A stretch of 64,000 nucleotides of DNA from Neisseria mucosa (GTDB lineage: Bacteria > Pseudomonadota > Gammaproteobacteria > Burkholderiales > Neisseriaceae), in NCBI RefSeq assembly GCF_013267835.1, contig NZ_CP053939.1, positions 1,054,001-1,118,000 of the forward strand, written 5' to 3'. This document shows, in pieces, positions 20,507 to 31,164 of the stretch (its first letter is position 1; each line of letters starts with the position of its first letter). A program made the translations under genes and the position numbers. Under the pieces are notes generated by a model. It saw nothing but the letters and a program-made list of their open reading frames with translations, had not been told where the DNA came from and did no database searches.

Positions 20507-20770
20507 TTGTCGATCCTGTTTGCGAGAGAGAGATTTTACAGCGAACAAGTCTGAAACGGGCTGCTCCAGACATTTAAACTTCTAAAGTCGGTTTGTTAAC
20601 AGTCCGGCTTTGTAAGAGGCCGTAATTTTATCATGTTCTTTTGGTGGCGCATACCGATATTTATTACATTTGTTTTGATGTTTCATTTTATTTGGTTTTA
20701 TGTCTGAAAACTTCTGTAATAATATTTCTTCGATACATCAGTCTTCTTTCAGACGGCATTTTATTTAAAC

Positions 20771-21397
20771 TTAAACATTCAATCCGAAATGGCTGTCCAG
20801 TGCGGTTTCAATCTGGGTTTTGACTGCGTCCAAACTTTGGCCGCTGTCGATGACGGCGTATCGTTCCGGCTGTTTGGCAGCACGTTGCAAATACACTTCC
20901 CGCACCCGATTAAAAAACTCGGCTGCCTCTTGCTCGAAGCGGTCTTTCTCGCGCGTTTGGTTGATGCGCGCCATCGATACTTCCAAAGGCACATCCAACA
21001 GCAAGGTCAAATCGGGACGGAAATCACCCTGCACCCAATGCTCGAGCGTGGCAATATCCTGCAAGGGAACGCCGCGCCCGCCGCCTTGATAGGCAAACGT
21101 TGCATCGGTAAAGCGGTCGGAAACGACATGCGTGCCGTTTTTCAGGGCAGGCAGAATGACGGTTTCCAAGTGTTGCTGTCTGGCGGCAAACATCAACAGG
21201 GTTTCGGTGCGCAGGCTGACTTGGGTGGCAGGGTTGAGCAGGATTTCGCGCAATGCTTCTCCGGCAGGCGTGCCTCCCGGTTCGCGCGTAAACAATACGG
21301 GCAGTTTGTGTTTCTCAAACCATGCTTTCATTACGGCGAGGTTGGTGGATTTGCCTGCGCCGTCTATGCCGTCAAGGGTAATAAATCTGGGTTTCAT
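20771..21397 (-). CDS. tmk: Thymidylate kinase
   Basis: Phosphorylates dTMP to dTDP for DNA synthesis. The 208-residue protein has the P-loop GIDGAGKST, the DR(F/Y) motif in VVSDRFTDATFAYQGGGRG, the REPGGT substrate block and a lid with arginines (NQTREKDRFEQE). It lies downstream of mltG on the same strand, a common bacterial pairing, but an inverted uptake-sequence pair sits between the two genes. Confidence 0.97.
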   Translation of the reverse strand: MKPRFITLDGIDGAGKSTNLAVMKAWFEKHKLPVLFTREPGGTPAGEALREILLNPATQVSLRTETLLMFAARQQHLETVILPALKNGTHVVSDRFTDATFAYQGGGRGVPLQDIATLEHWVQGDFRPDLTLLLDVPLEVSMARINQTREKDRFEQEAAEFFNRVREVYLQRAAKQPERYAVIDSGQSLDAVKTQIETALDSHFGLNV

Positions 21398-21416
21398 ATG
21401 GATATCGTTAATCTAA

Positions 21417-21457
21417 AGGCCGTCTGAAACTGGGATTATAAATGTTTCAGACGGCCT
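21417..21457 (-). terminator. Inverted-DUS hairpin between mltG and tmk
   Basis: AGGCCGTCTGAA (21417-21428) and TTCAGACGGCCT (21446-21457) form a 12-bp stem. On the minus strand it is followed by TTTAGATT, so termination may be partial and tmk may be partly read from mltG. Confidence 0.55.
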
Positions 21458-21464
21458 ATTCGGT

Positions 21465-22460
21465 TTATTTCTTCAAAATATATTTGCGTACGGCGGCGTT
21501 GTGTTCAGAAAGATTGTGGCTGAACTCGCTCAGGCCCGTACCATCCATTTTTGAGACGAAATACAGATATTTTTCATTAGACGGATGACCCGCCGCCTCA
21601 AGCGCGGCCTTGCCGGGAAGCGCAATCGGCGTCGGCGTCAAACCGCTGCGCGTATAAGTATTGTAAGGCGTATCGCGTTGCAGGTCGGCTTTGCGGATTC
21701 TGCCTTTATACGCATCGCCCATGCCATAGATGACAGTCGGGTCGGTTTGCAGGCGCATGCCGATATTCAGGCGGTTGACGAATACGGCGGCCACATGGGC
21801 GCGGTCGTCTTCGTGCGCGGTTTCTTTTTCAATCAGACTCGCCATAATCAGCATTTCGTACGGATTTTTATAAGGCAGGCCGCTTTGACGGTCGTCCCAT
21901 GCTTCTTGCAGGTTTTCCCGCATTTTGCGGTAGGCGATTTTATAAATTTGAAGATCGCTGCCGCCGGCATCAATTTCGTAACTATCCGGGAAAAACTGTC
22001 CTTCGGGATTGCTGCTCAAGGCGTCGGGTGCCACTTCGGCCATCAGTTTTTCATCGCTCCAGCCGCGCGTATCGTGGGCAATGTCGGCAGTATTGTCGAT
22101 AATACGGCGCATCTGGGCAAAACGCGCGCCTTCCAAAATTTGCACGCTGACCGAATCAGGGCGGCCTTTTTTAATGCGTTTTAAAATGTCCCAAGCCGAT
22201 ACTTTGGCAGACAGGCGGTAAGAGCCGGCATTGAGTTGGTTGTGCACACCCATCACATATGCGGCGGCTACCAGCACATAACGGTTATAAACGATGCCGT
22301 CTTGAGCCAGCTTGCGACTGACGGAAGAGATACCTTGATTCTTAGCAACGGTAATACGGTATGGTTTGCCGTTGTTTTTCGGAACAAACAACAATGCGGC
22401 AACCACGGCGGCAAATGCCGTCAAAAATACGGCCAGCCATTTCAACAATTTTTTCAACAT
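21465..22460 (-). CDS. mltG: Endolytic murein transglycosylase MltG (YceG-like)
   Basis: Inner-membrane enzyme that cuts nascent glycan strands and may set their length. The 331-residue protein has one N-terminal membrane helix (LAVFLTAFAAVVAALLFV), a LysM-like region (ITVAKNQGISSVSRKLAQDGI) and the YceG domain. The catalytic Glu is in MASLIEKETAHEDDRAHV, followed by NRLNIGMRLQTDPTVIYG and the C-terminal PTPIALPGKAALEAAGHP block. It is divergent from ampD, which recycles the products of such enzymes. Confidence 0.96.
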   Translation of the reverse strand: MLKKLLKWLAVFLTAFAAVVAALLFVPKNNGKPYRITVAKNQGISSVSRKLAQDGIVYNRYVLVAAAYVMGVHNQLNAGSYRLSAKVSAWDILKRIKKGRPDSVSVQILEGARFAQMRRIIDNTADIAHDTRGWSDEKLMAEVAPDALSSNPEGQFFPDSYEIDAGGSDLQIYKIAYRKMRENLQEAWDDRQSGLPYKNPYEMLIMASLIEKETAHEDDRAHVAAVFVNRLNIGMRLQTDPTVIYGMGDAYKGRIRKADLQRDTPYNTYTRSGLTPTPIALPGKAALEAAGHPSNEKYLYFVSKMDGTGLSEFSHNLSEHNAAVRKYILKK

Positions 22461-22575
22461 GGTAGGATTCTTGGTTTGTGAACGTGTCGGGCGACAGTAT
22501 AACCGAAAACAAGCATATTAAGCCTGCCGCATTCCCCAACGTAAGTTTTCCTATCCCGAAAGGCCGTCTGAAACC

Positions 22576-23142
22576 ATGAATTCTCCTTCAAAAAACACTT
22601 GGCAAAACGGCCGTTGGCTGAATGCACGCCAAACTCATTCGCCCAATTTCAGCCCGCGCGAACCGGATAAAGACGTCTCTTTGGTTGTCCTCCACAATAT
22701 TTCCCTCCCTCCTTTTGAGTACAACACAGGGGCAGTGGAAAAATTGTTTACCAACCAAATCAACCCTGACGAGCATCCTTTTTTCAGCATCATCCACACC
22801 TTGCGCGTCTCCAGCCATTTTTTCATCAGCCGTAAAGGCGAAACCGTCCAATTCGTTTCCTGCGACGACATGGCCTATCATGCCGGCGTATCGTCTTTTC
22901 AAGGCAGAGAAAAATGCAATGCCTTTTCCATCGGTATCGAATTGGAAGGCTGCGATTTCGAGCCTTTTACCGAAGCACAATACACCAGCCTGCAAGCCTT
23001 GTTGACCGCTATTTCCGAACATTACCCGATTCAGGCCGTTACCGGTCATCAGGACATCGCTCCGGACAGGAAAACCGATCCCGGACATTTCTTCGATTGG
23101 CATCGCTTTCAAAAAGCAGGTTTTCCCGTCCGGCGCGGATAA
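22576..23142 (+). CDS. ampD: 1,6-anhydro-N-acetylmuramyl-L-alanine amidase
   Basis: Cytoplasmic zinc amidase of peptidoglycan recycling; it releases the peptide from anhydro-muropeptides. The 188-residue protein has the amidase_2 fold: the first zinc ligand in VVLHNISLPP, then ISRKGETVQFVSCDDMAYHAG, NAFSIGIELEG, and the terminal TGHQDIAPDRKTDPG with the second His and the Asp ligand. It starts three bases after an uptake sequence. The next gene unit (leader RNA and zipA) is on the same strand. Confidence 0.95.
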   Translation: MNSPSKNTWQNGRWLNARQTHSPNFSPREPDKDVSLVVLHNISLPPFEYNTGAVEKLFTNQINPDEHPFFSIIHTLRVSSHFFISRKGETVQFVSCDDMAYHAGVSSFQGREKCNAFSIGIELEGCDFEPFTEAQYTSLQALLTAISEHYPIQAVTGHQDIAPDRKTDPGHFFDWHRFQKAGFPVRRG

Positions 23143-23180
23143 CTTTCAGACGGCCTGAACACTGATTGGCAGACATAATG

Positions 23181-23209
23181 CTGTCACAACCGTTTATTTT
23201 CGTTATAAT
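23181..23209 (+). promoter_or_regulatory. Predicted sigma-70 promoter upstream of the zipA leader
   Basis: A perfect TATAAT (23204-23209) lies 17 bases after CTGTCA (23181-23186), which matches TTGACA at 4 of 6 positions. Transcription would start near 23216, well upstream of zipA. Confidence 0.6.
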
Positions 23210-23215
23210 TCAGCT

Positions 23216-23303
23216 ATTCATTCGGACGCATAAAGTCCGGCTCCAACGAACTGCCCGCGCAGCAAGATTCCGCACCCTGAAAAAGACGGAATGCTGCCTT
23301 TTT
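23216..23303 (+). ncRNA. Candidate short RNA or attenuating leader ahead of zipA
   Basis: From the predicted start near 23216 the transcript would form a small hairpin (CGGAC/GTCCG at 23223-23239) and a roughly 20-base unpaired stretch. A strong hairpin follows at 23259-23297 (GCAGC/GCTGC and ATTCCG/CGGAAT, with an AAG bulge), and then five T residues. That is the shape of a small RNA of about 88 nt with its own intrinsic terminator. Because the zipA start is 17 bases past the T run, it could equally be an attenuator controlling zipA. It contains no uptake sequence and no credible open frame. It does not resemble SRP RNA, tmRNA or 6S RNA. Confidence 0.45.
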
Positions 23304-23319
23304 AAAAAGTGATTACTCC

Positions 23320-24588
23320 ATGATTTTCATCGTCTTAGCCCTCGCCGCCCTTTTGGCGGTCATCGGTTACAACATGTACCAGGAAAACCAATACCGCAAA
23401 CAAGTGCGCGAACAATTCGGCCATTCCGATAAGGATGCACTTTTGACCAGCAAAACCAAACACGTCCGCGACAGCAAAGAAACCGGCGGCCAAGGTTTGT
23501 TTATCAAGAAAAACAAAAAAAACGAAGAGGCATTGCGCAACCTGCAGGAACAAGATGAAATCTACGCGGCCAAAGCCAAACTGGCCCACCCTGCCCAACT
23601 GAAAACCGATGTCGAGCTGACTGTGGAAGACGACTTCTCCGCAGAAGAAAAAGTCCAACACACCGTTATCGGTTTGAACAACGAAATTACCATAAATCCT
23701 GCCGAAGCCGCTTCCACTCCGGTAGAAACCACAGCCGAGCCTGTGGCACAAGTACCATTGATCAGCCTGGACGAATTGTCTCAAGTCGAGCTGCCTTGGT
23801 TTGACCCGCGCTTCGACTACATGGCCTACATCTCCCTGAAGCAAGCCCAAGAATTGCATGCCCTGCCGCGCCTTTCCGCTACCCACCGCTTCCAAATCAT
23901 CGGTTGCACCATGGACGACCATTTCCGCGTTGCCGAGCCGATTCCGGGCGTTTACTACCAAGGCTTCGTCATGGGCCTGCAAGCTGTCAGCCGCAACGGT
24001 TTGGCCGCGCGTGAAGAGCTGCAACACTTCGACCAACAGGTTGATGCTTTTGCCCAACTGATGGACGGCAAAGTTTTGCATACCGACTTGGACGCGTTCA
24101 CCGAAGTCGCACAAGCCCTCGACCAATTCTGTGCGCGTGTTGACCAAACCATCGCCATTCACTTGGTTTCCCATTCCAACATCAGCGGCGTAGAATTGCG
24201 TGCCGCCGTGGAAGAAACCGGTTTCAAATTGGGTGAAGACGGCGCGTTCCACTTCGGCGACAACAACAATCCTCAATTGTTCTCCATCCATACTTTGGAC
24301 AACAAACCGTTTACCAATCCTTTGCTGGACAACCAAGCCTACCGTGGCTTCAGCATGTTGCTGGATATTCCGCACGTTCCGGCCGGCGAAAAAACTTTCG
24401 ACAAATTCATGGACTTGGCAGTCAAACTTTCCGGCCAACTCAGCTTGGATTTGGTTAACGACCAAATGGAAGAAGTTTCCACCCAATGGCTCAAAGACGT
24501 ACGCAACTACGTTTTGGCCCGTCAGGAAGAAATGCTTAAAGTCGGCCTCAAACCCGGCAGCAAACAAGCCCTGCGCCTGTTCTCCTAA
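23320..24588 (+). CDS. zipA: Cell division protein ZipA
   Basis: Inner-membrane anchor that binds the C-terminus of FtsZ and stabilises the Z ring. The 422-residue protein begins with a membrane helix directly at the N-terminus (MIFIVLALAALLAVIGYNMY), then a basic patch, then a long charged linker. The C-terminal ZipA domain (about residues 175-415) has the family's VSHSNISGVELRAAVEETGF and GFSMLLDIPHVPAGEKTFDKFMDLA stretches. It is followed by ligA as in E. coli (zipA-ligA), which supports the call. The linker is Pro/Gln-poor compared with E. coli ZipA. Confidence 0.9.
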   Translation: MIFIVLALAALLAVIGYNMYQENQYRKQVREQFGHSDKDALLTSKTKHVRDSKETGGQGLFIKKNKKNEEALRNLQEQDEIYAAKAKLAHPAQLKTDVELTVEDDFSAEEKVQHTVIGLNNEITINPAEAASTPVETTAEPVAQVPLISLDELSQVELPWFDPRFDYMAYISLKQAQELHALPRLSATHRFQIIGCTMDDHFRVAEPIPGVYYQGFVMGLQAVSRNGLAAREELQHFDQQVDAFAQLMDGKVLHTDLDAFTEVAQALDQFCARVDQTIAIHLVSHSNISGVELRAAVEETGFKLGEDGAFHFGDNNNPQLFSIHTLDNKPFTNPLLDNQAYRGFSMLLDIPHVPAGEKTFDKFMDLAVKLSGQLSLDLVNDQMEEVSTQWLKDVRNYVLARQEEMLKVGLKPGSKQALRLFS

Positions 24589-24600
24589 ATTTCCCCAATC

Positions 24601-24638
24601 AAAAAGCGGATATGCAATGACGGCATATCCGCTTTTTT
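24601..24638. terminator. Strong bidirectional-looking terminator after zipA
   Basis: AAAAAGCGGATATG (24601-24614) pairs with CATATCCGCTTTTTT (24624-24638). This is a long perfect stem flanked by A and T runs with no uptake sequence in it. Confidence 0.88.
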
Positions 24639-24674
24639 CAGGTAAAATCACTTCATCTTCAATATTCATCGATT

Positions 24675-27197
<2,523 letters not shown>

Positions 27198-27321
27198 GAC
27201 AGTATCCATGATCAATCCACCTTTTAAAACCGACTGATACTTTATCATGTGGTATCATCACTACATACGACTACACCTTTACACTTTTGGGGTATAACCC
27301 TTAATCAAATAGGATAATAAT

Positions 27322-28185
27322 ATGAAACCCATTAAAAAATGCGTCTTCCCTGTTGCCGGTATGGGTACCCGTTTCCTGCCTGCAACCAAAGCCAGCCCCA
27401 AAGAAATGCTGCCTATTGTGGATAAGCCTCTGATTCAATATGCAGTCGAAGAAGCGGTTGAAGCCGGCTGTACCGAAATGGTATTCATCACCGGCCGTAA
27501 CAAACGCAGCATCGAAGACCACTTCGACAAAGCATACGAGTTGGAAACCGAATTGGAATTGCGTCAAAAAGACAAACTACTGGCGCACGTTCGCGATATT
27601 CTGCCTCCCAACATTACCTGCATGTATATCCGTCAAACCGAAGCATTGGGTTTAGGTCATGCCGTATTGTGCGCGCAGGCAGCCGTTGGTAACGAGCCTT
27701 TTGCCGTTATTTTGGCAGACGATTTGATTGATACGCCTAAAGGTGCGCTAAAACAAATGGTTGACGTGTACAACCAAAGCGGCAACAGCGTTTTAGGCGT
27801 TGAAACCATCGATCCTTCCCAAACCGGTTCTTACGGTATTGTCGAAGTCGAGCAGCTGAAAAACTATCAACGTATTATCAACATCGTTGAAAAACCCAAA
27901 CCGGAAGAAGCACCTTCCAACCTCGCCGTTGTCGGCCGCTACATCCTGACCCCGCGTATTTTTGACTTGTTGACCAACCTGCCGCGCGGTGCCGGCGGTG
28001 AAATCCAACTGACCGACGGTATCGCCCGCCTGCTTGATCATGAATTTGTCTTGGCTCACGCATTTGAAGGCAAGCGCTATGACTGCGGCAGCAAATTGGG
28101 TTACCTTGAAGCGACTGTGGCTTACGGTCTGAAACACCCTGAAACCGGTGAACAATTTAAAGAATTGCTCAAGCAATACGCTTAA
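27322..28185 (+). CDS. galU: UTP-glucose-1-phosphate uridylyltransferase
   Basis: Makes UDP-glucose for lipooligosaccharide and other glycans. The 287-residue protein has the nucleotidyltransferase start [24 protein letters not shown], the [12 protein letters not shown] block, ILADDLID for metal binding, and [17 protein letters not shown] near the sugar site. An AGGATAATA ribosome site precedes the ATG. Its terminator is shared with the convergent trkH. Confidence 0.97.
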   Translation: MKPIKKCVFPVAGMGTRFLPATKASPKEMLPIVDKPLIQYAVEEAVEAGCTEMVFITGRNKRSIEDHFDKAYELETELELRQKDKLLAHVRDILPPNITCMYIRQTEALGLGHAVLCAQAAVGNEPFAVILADDLIDTPKGALKQMVDVYNQSGNSVLGVETIDPSQTGSYGIVEVEQLKNYQRIINIVEKPKPEEAPSNLAVVGRYILTPRIFDLLTNLPRGAGGEIQLTDGIARLLDHEFVLAHAFEGKRYDCGSKLGYLEATVAYGLKHPETGEQFKELLKQYA

Positions 28186-28200
28186 ATTCAGCTATTTATA

Positions 28201-28233
28201 AAAAGGCCGTCTGAAATTTCAGACGGCCTTTTT
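28201..28233. terminator. Shared inverted-DUS terminator between galU and trkH
   Basis: AGGCCGTCTGAA (28204-28215) and TTCAGACGGCCT (28218-28229) form a tight stem flanked by an A run and a T run, so it can serve both convergent genes. Confidence 0.85.
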
Positions 28234-28239
28234 CTACAC

Positions 28240-29733
28240 TTATTTCTTCCAATATGCCGGAGTAAACAAAATTAAAACAGTAAAAATTTCCAAACGTCCC
28301 AACAGCATCACTGCCGCACACAACCATTTCTGCACATCGCTCAGCGCAGCATAATTATGCGACGGACCGACTGCACCCAAGCCCGGGCCGGCATTGGTAA
28401 TACAGGCAATGACTGCCGTGAAGGCGGATAAAAAGTCCAAGCCTGCGGCCATCAGTAAAAAGCTGAATACGATGACCGTCATAAAGTAAATAAAAATGAA
28501 CGACATAACGGTCAGCGCCATACGATCCGGAATGGAGTTGTTGTTGACCTTTACCGTACGAACCGCACGCGGGTGCAGCAAAATTAACATCTCGCGCAAG
28601 CTGAATTTGAACAACACCAAAGCGCGCACATTTTTAATACCGCCGCCCATAGAGCCTGAGCTTGCCAAGACGTTCGACAGGAAAAACATCCACAACGACA
28701 CAATCAGCGGCCATTGTGCAAAATCGGCATTGGAGAAACCGCTGGCCAATCCGATGGACACAAAGTTGAAGCTGACAAAACGCAAAGCTTCGCCAAGGCT
28801 TTGGTACACGTCCTGCTGCCACAGATACAATGCCGAAATCAAAATACTGCCCGACAAAACCAGCAGCATGGTGCGGCATTCTTCATCCTTCCAATACACC
28901 CGCCAAGAGCGGTTGCCCAGCGCAGTAAAATGGCTGGCAAAATTGATACCGCCCCAGACAGTAAAAAACATCAACGTCCATTCGACTGCCAAGGAATCAA
29001 AAAAAGCAACGTTGTCATCATGCGTTGAAAAACCGCCTAAAGCCACAGCCGACATCGCATGGCATAAGGCGTCAAACCAGCCCATGCCGGCAATATGCAA
29101 GGACACAAAGGCAGCGGCGGTTGTCAGCGCATAAGCAAACCATAGCCGTTTGGCCACTTGCGAAATACGGGGAGCCATCTTGCTTTCTTTATCCATACCC
29201 GGAATTTCGGCTTTGAAAAGCTGCGTGCCCCCCACGCCCAACATCGGCAAAATCGCCACAGCCAGCACGATAATACCCATGCCGCCGAGCCAGTTGAGCA
29301 TGTGCCGCCAAAAGTTTACAGACGGCGCCAGCGTATCCAAGCCGGAAATCACTGTCGCACCCGTCGTCGTCAGCCCTGACATCGCTTCAAAAAATGCATC
29401 GGTAAAACTCATGGACGGCATATAGAAATAAATCGGCATCGCCGCCACGACAGCAAAAGCCAGCCACAGCATCAGTACCAGGGTAAATCCGTCGCGCGGC
29501 CGCAATTCACGGTTGAAACGCAGCGTCAGTACCCAAGTTACGCACGACACCAGCAATACGGTCAACGCCGTATAGGCAAATACGAAAAATGCGCTGTCGT
29601 GATAAAAATACGACATCAGTGTCGGCACGGCCAACAGCAATGAAAACAACAGCCCCAGCTTGGACAATACATGGACAATCGGCATCACCTTACTTACCGC
29701 ACCGCCCAATCTGAAACCCTTATGCAGATACAT
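28240..29733 (-). CDS. trkH: Trk-type potassium uptake membrane subunit TrkH/TrkG
   Basis: Inner-membrane subunit of a K+ uptake system. The protein has four repeated M1-P-M2 units. The selectivity-filter-like loops are seen in MSGLTTTGATVISG, MSAVALGGFSTHD, FNFVSIGLASGFSN and CITNAGPGLGAVGP. I set the start at 29733, where an AGGA lies five bases upstream (497 residues); ATGs at 29736 and 29757 are alternatives. The regulatory partner TrkA is not in the window. An outward inverted uptake-sequence pair (29763-29794) lies upstream. Confidence 0.92.
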   Translation of the reverse strand: MYLHKGFRLGGAVSKVMPIVHVLSKLGLLFSLLLAVPTLMSYFYHDSAFFVFAYTALTVLLVSCVTWVLTLRFNRELRPRDGFTLVLMLWLAFAVVAAMPIYFYMPSMSFTDAFFEAMSGLTTTGATVISGLDTLAPSVNFWRHMLNWLGGMGIIVLAVAILPMLGVGGTQLFKAEIPGMDKESKMAPRISQVAKRLWFAYALTTAAAFVSLHIAGMGWFDALCHAMSAVALGGFSTHDDNVAFFDSLAVEWTLMFFTVWGGINFASHFTALGNRSWRVYWKDEECRTMLLVLSGSILISALYLWQQDVYQSLGEALRFVSFNFVSIGLASGFSNADFAQWPLIVSLWMFFLSNVLASSGSMGGGIKNVRALVLFKFSLREMLILLHPRAVRTVKVNNNSIPDRMALTVMSFIFIYFMTVIVFSFLLMAAGLDFLSAFTAVIACITNAGPGLGAVGPSHNYAALSDVQKWLCAAVMLLGRLEIFTVLILFTPAYWKK

Positions 29734-29762
29734 CATATTCCTATCATCAGAAAACAAAATGT

Positions 29763-29794
29763 TTCAGACGGCCTCATAAAAAAGGCCGTCTGAA
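29763..29794. repeat. Outward inverted DUS pair upstream of trkH
   Basis: TTCAGACGGCCT (29763-29774) and AGGCCGTCTGAA (29783-29794) surround a short AT-rich loop in the divergent trkH/L31 spacer. Confidence 0.6.
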
Positions 29795-29849
29795 ACCGCA
29801 TATTTTATCAAAATGCCGCAATCCCGTGATAAAGAAAAACAAAAAACAC

Positions 29850-29893
29850 TTGCCTGCTCTTTTTCTAGGAGTATAATGTTATACCATAACATT
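29850..29893 (+). promoter_or_regulatory. Promoter with Zur-type operator for alternative L31/L36
   Basis: A perfect TATAAT (29872-29877) lies 16 bases after TTGCCT (29850-29855). Overlapping the -10 is a near-ideal Zur palindrome: AATGTTAT (29875-29882), ACC, ATAACATT (29886-29893). Its core fits the TGTTATDNHATAACA consensus I recall for meningococcal Zur at every position. Binding would block RNA polymerase in zinc-replete cells. Confidence 0.85.
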
Positions 29894-29907
29894 TACTGGA
29901 GAAAGAA

Positions 29908-30183
29908 ATGAAACCCGATATCCACCCGGACAACTATCGTACCGTCCTGTTTTACGACAGTGGCGCAGACCAAGGATGGCTCATCCGTTCATGTGCCAAT
30001 ACCCACGGCAAAACCATGGTTTGGAAAGATGGCATAGAATATCCCCTCTTTTCGCTTGATACTTCTTCCGCGTCCCACCCCGTGTACACAGGCAAACAAC
30101 GCAATGTCAATATCGAAGGCCGCGCCAGCAAGTTCAACCAACGTTACCAATCCATGATGTCTTCCTTCAGAAAGGATAAATGA
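29908..30183 (+). CDS. rpmE2: Alternative (type B, zinc-free) 50S ribosomal protein L31
   Basis: Paralogue of L31 that lacks the zinc-binding cysteines and replaces the zinc protein on ribosomes when zinc is scarce. The 91-residue protein starts [18 protein letters not shown], carries the insertion-containing type B fold ([11 protein letters not shown]), and ends [16 protein letters not shown] ribosome site precedes the start. The stop codon overlaps the L36 start (TGATG). A Zur-type operator sits on its promoter. Confidence 0.96.
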   Translation: MKPDIHPDNYRTVLFYDSGADQGWLIRSCANTHGKTMVWKDGIEYPLFSLDTSSASHPVYTGKQRNVNIEGRASKFNQRYQSMMSSFRKDK

Positions 30184-30308
30184 TGCAAGTTCTCTCCTCC
30201 CTGAAAACTGCAAAAAAACGACACCGCGACTGTCAAATTGTCCGCCGAAAAGGCAAAGTGTACGTTATTTGCAAGAGCAACCCACGCTTTAAAGCACGCC
30301 AGCGTTAA
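30183..30308 (+). CDS. ykgO: Alternative 50S ribosomal protein L36 (type B)
   Basis: A 41-residue gene. It begins [20 protein letters not shown] and ends [10 protein letters not shown]. It is the zinc-independent L36 form, which keeps only scattered cysteines (C17 and C30) instead of the C-X2-C zinc motif. Its ATG overlaps the L31 stop codon, showing translational coupling, and both belong to one predicted Zur-controlled operon. Confidence 0.95.
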   Translation: MQVLSSLKTAKKRHRDCQIVRRKGKVYVICKSNPRFKARQR

Positions 30309-30347
30309 GCGGCCCAACCCATATTTCAATGTAACTCTCTGAATTTT

Positions 30348-30388
30348 CCGCACTTTCGTTTACCTCTAGCGCAAGTGCGGCTTTTTTT
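30348..30388 (+). terminator. Intrinsic terminator after rpmE2-ykgO, arms resembling the Haemophilus uptake core
   Basis: CCGCACTT (30348-30355) pairs with AAGTGCGG (30373-30380), followed by seven T residues. It contains no Neisseria uptake sequence. Each arm matches eight of nine bases of the Pasteurellaceae uptake core AAGTGCGGT. Confidence 0.8.
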
Positions 30389-30549
30389 CAAACGGCATTA
30401 ATCATTCATATCAAAACTACAATGAATCCTGCCATACTCCCAAAAACAGGAAGAAAAAGTAAATAATGGTTATCCCTATTGTGAAGCCATGAAGATATTT
30501 ATAACATGCCGCTACATCCTCCCTTCAACACTGACCATAGGAGTCAAAA

Positions 30550-30957
30550 ATGAAAGTAAAAGCCCTGCTTGCAATTGCCGCCGCCATGAGCCTCGCTGCC
30601 TGCGCCGCACCCGAAGCCCATCAACATGACCATGGTCACCGTCACGAGCACAATCATGACCACGGCCGTGTACACGAACACGACCACCAACATCATGATG
30701 CCCGTGTTCAATCATTCAGCTGCGAAAACGGCCTGTCTGTACAAATCCGCAACTTGAGCACCGATCAAGTTGAATTGCGCCTTGACGACAAAGTTGCCAC
30801 TCTGTCTTCTGCCGTTGCAGGTTCAGGCGAACGCTATGTTGCCAACCAAGGCTTGTTCGGCAAAGGTGCCGAATGGCATCAAAAAGGCAGCGAAGCATTC
30901 TTCGGCTTCACTGACCCATACGGCAACAAAGTAGAAACTTCTTGCTCTGCCCGCTAA
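30550..30957 (+). CDS. Histidine-rich lipoprotein with C-terminal MliC-like domain
   Basis: A secreted, lipid-anchored protein of 135 residues. The signal peptide ends at the lipobox LAAC with Cys18. Residues 24-49 hold 13 histidines alternating with Asp, Glu and Arg, a probable zinc- or nickel-binding tail. The rest (about 53-135) resembles the MliC C-type lysozyme-inhibitor fold: FSCENGLSVQI, a LSSAVAGSGERYVANQGLF loop, GAEWHQKGSEAFF, and a terminal cysteine in SCSAR that could pair with the first one. Lysozyme inhibition and adhesion are roles of this family in Neisseria; the His segment is an added feature. It has its own terminator and is not joined to the L36 operon. Confidence 0.75.
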   Translation: MKVKALLAIAAAMSLAACAAPEAHQHDHGHRHEHNHDHGRVHEHDHQHHDARVQSFSCENGLSVQIRNLSTDQVELRLDDKVATLSSAVAGSGERYVANQGLFGKGAEWHQKGSEAFFGFTDPYGNKVETSCSAR

Positions 30958-30981
30958 TTTCTACTTAGCAATAGAATAGCT

Positions 30982-31017
30982 AAAAGCCGTCTGAAAACTT
31001 TTTCAGACGGCTTTTTA
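30982..31017 (+). terminator. Inverted-DUS terminator of the His-rich lipoprotein gene
   Basis: AGCCGTCTGAA (30985-30995) pairs with TTCAGACGGCT (31002-31012), followed by a T run. The core is complete but the flanking base is A rather than AG. Confidence 0.8.
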
Positions 31018-31164
31018 TATCGGATAAAACGAAAGTTCGTTTAAGGATAAAAATGTAAATATGAGGCTATTTGAAGGTTCAAAATACATCGAATAAGTAA
31101 GACCCTTTGAAAGGCACCTTCTCCGACAAAACATTATTTCAAAATCATTAAATATGTATCTAAC

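Noticed and set aside
23216..23303. Identity of the zipA leader RNA as SRP RNA, tmRNA or 6S RNA
   Set aside because: The conserved SRP GGUCAGG...GGAAG apical motif, a tmRNA tag frame and the long 6S bubble are all missing.
23335..24669. Long minus-strand open frame of 444 codons opposite zipA
   Set aside because: It lies wholly antisense to zipA plus its terminator, has Phe/Val/Gly-rich composition typical of antisense reading of this genome, and lacks a ribosome site or family motif.
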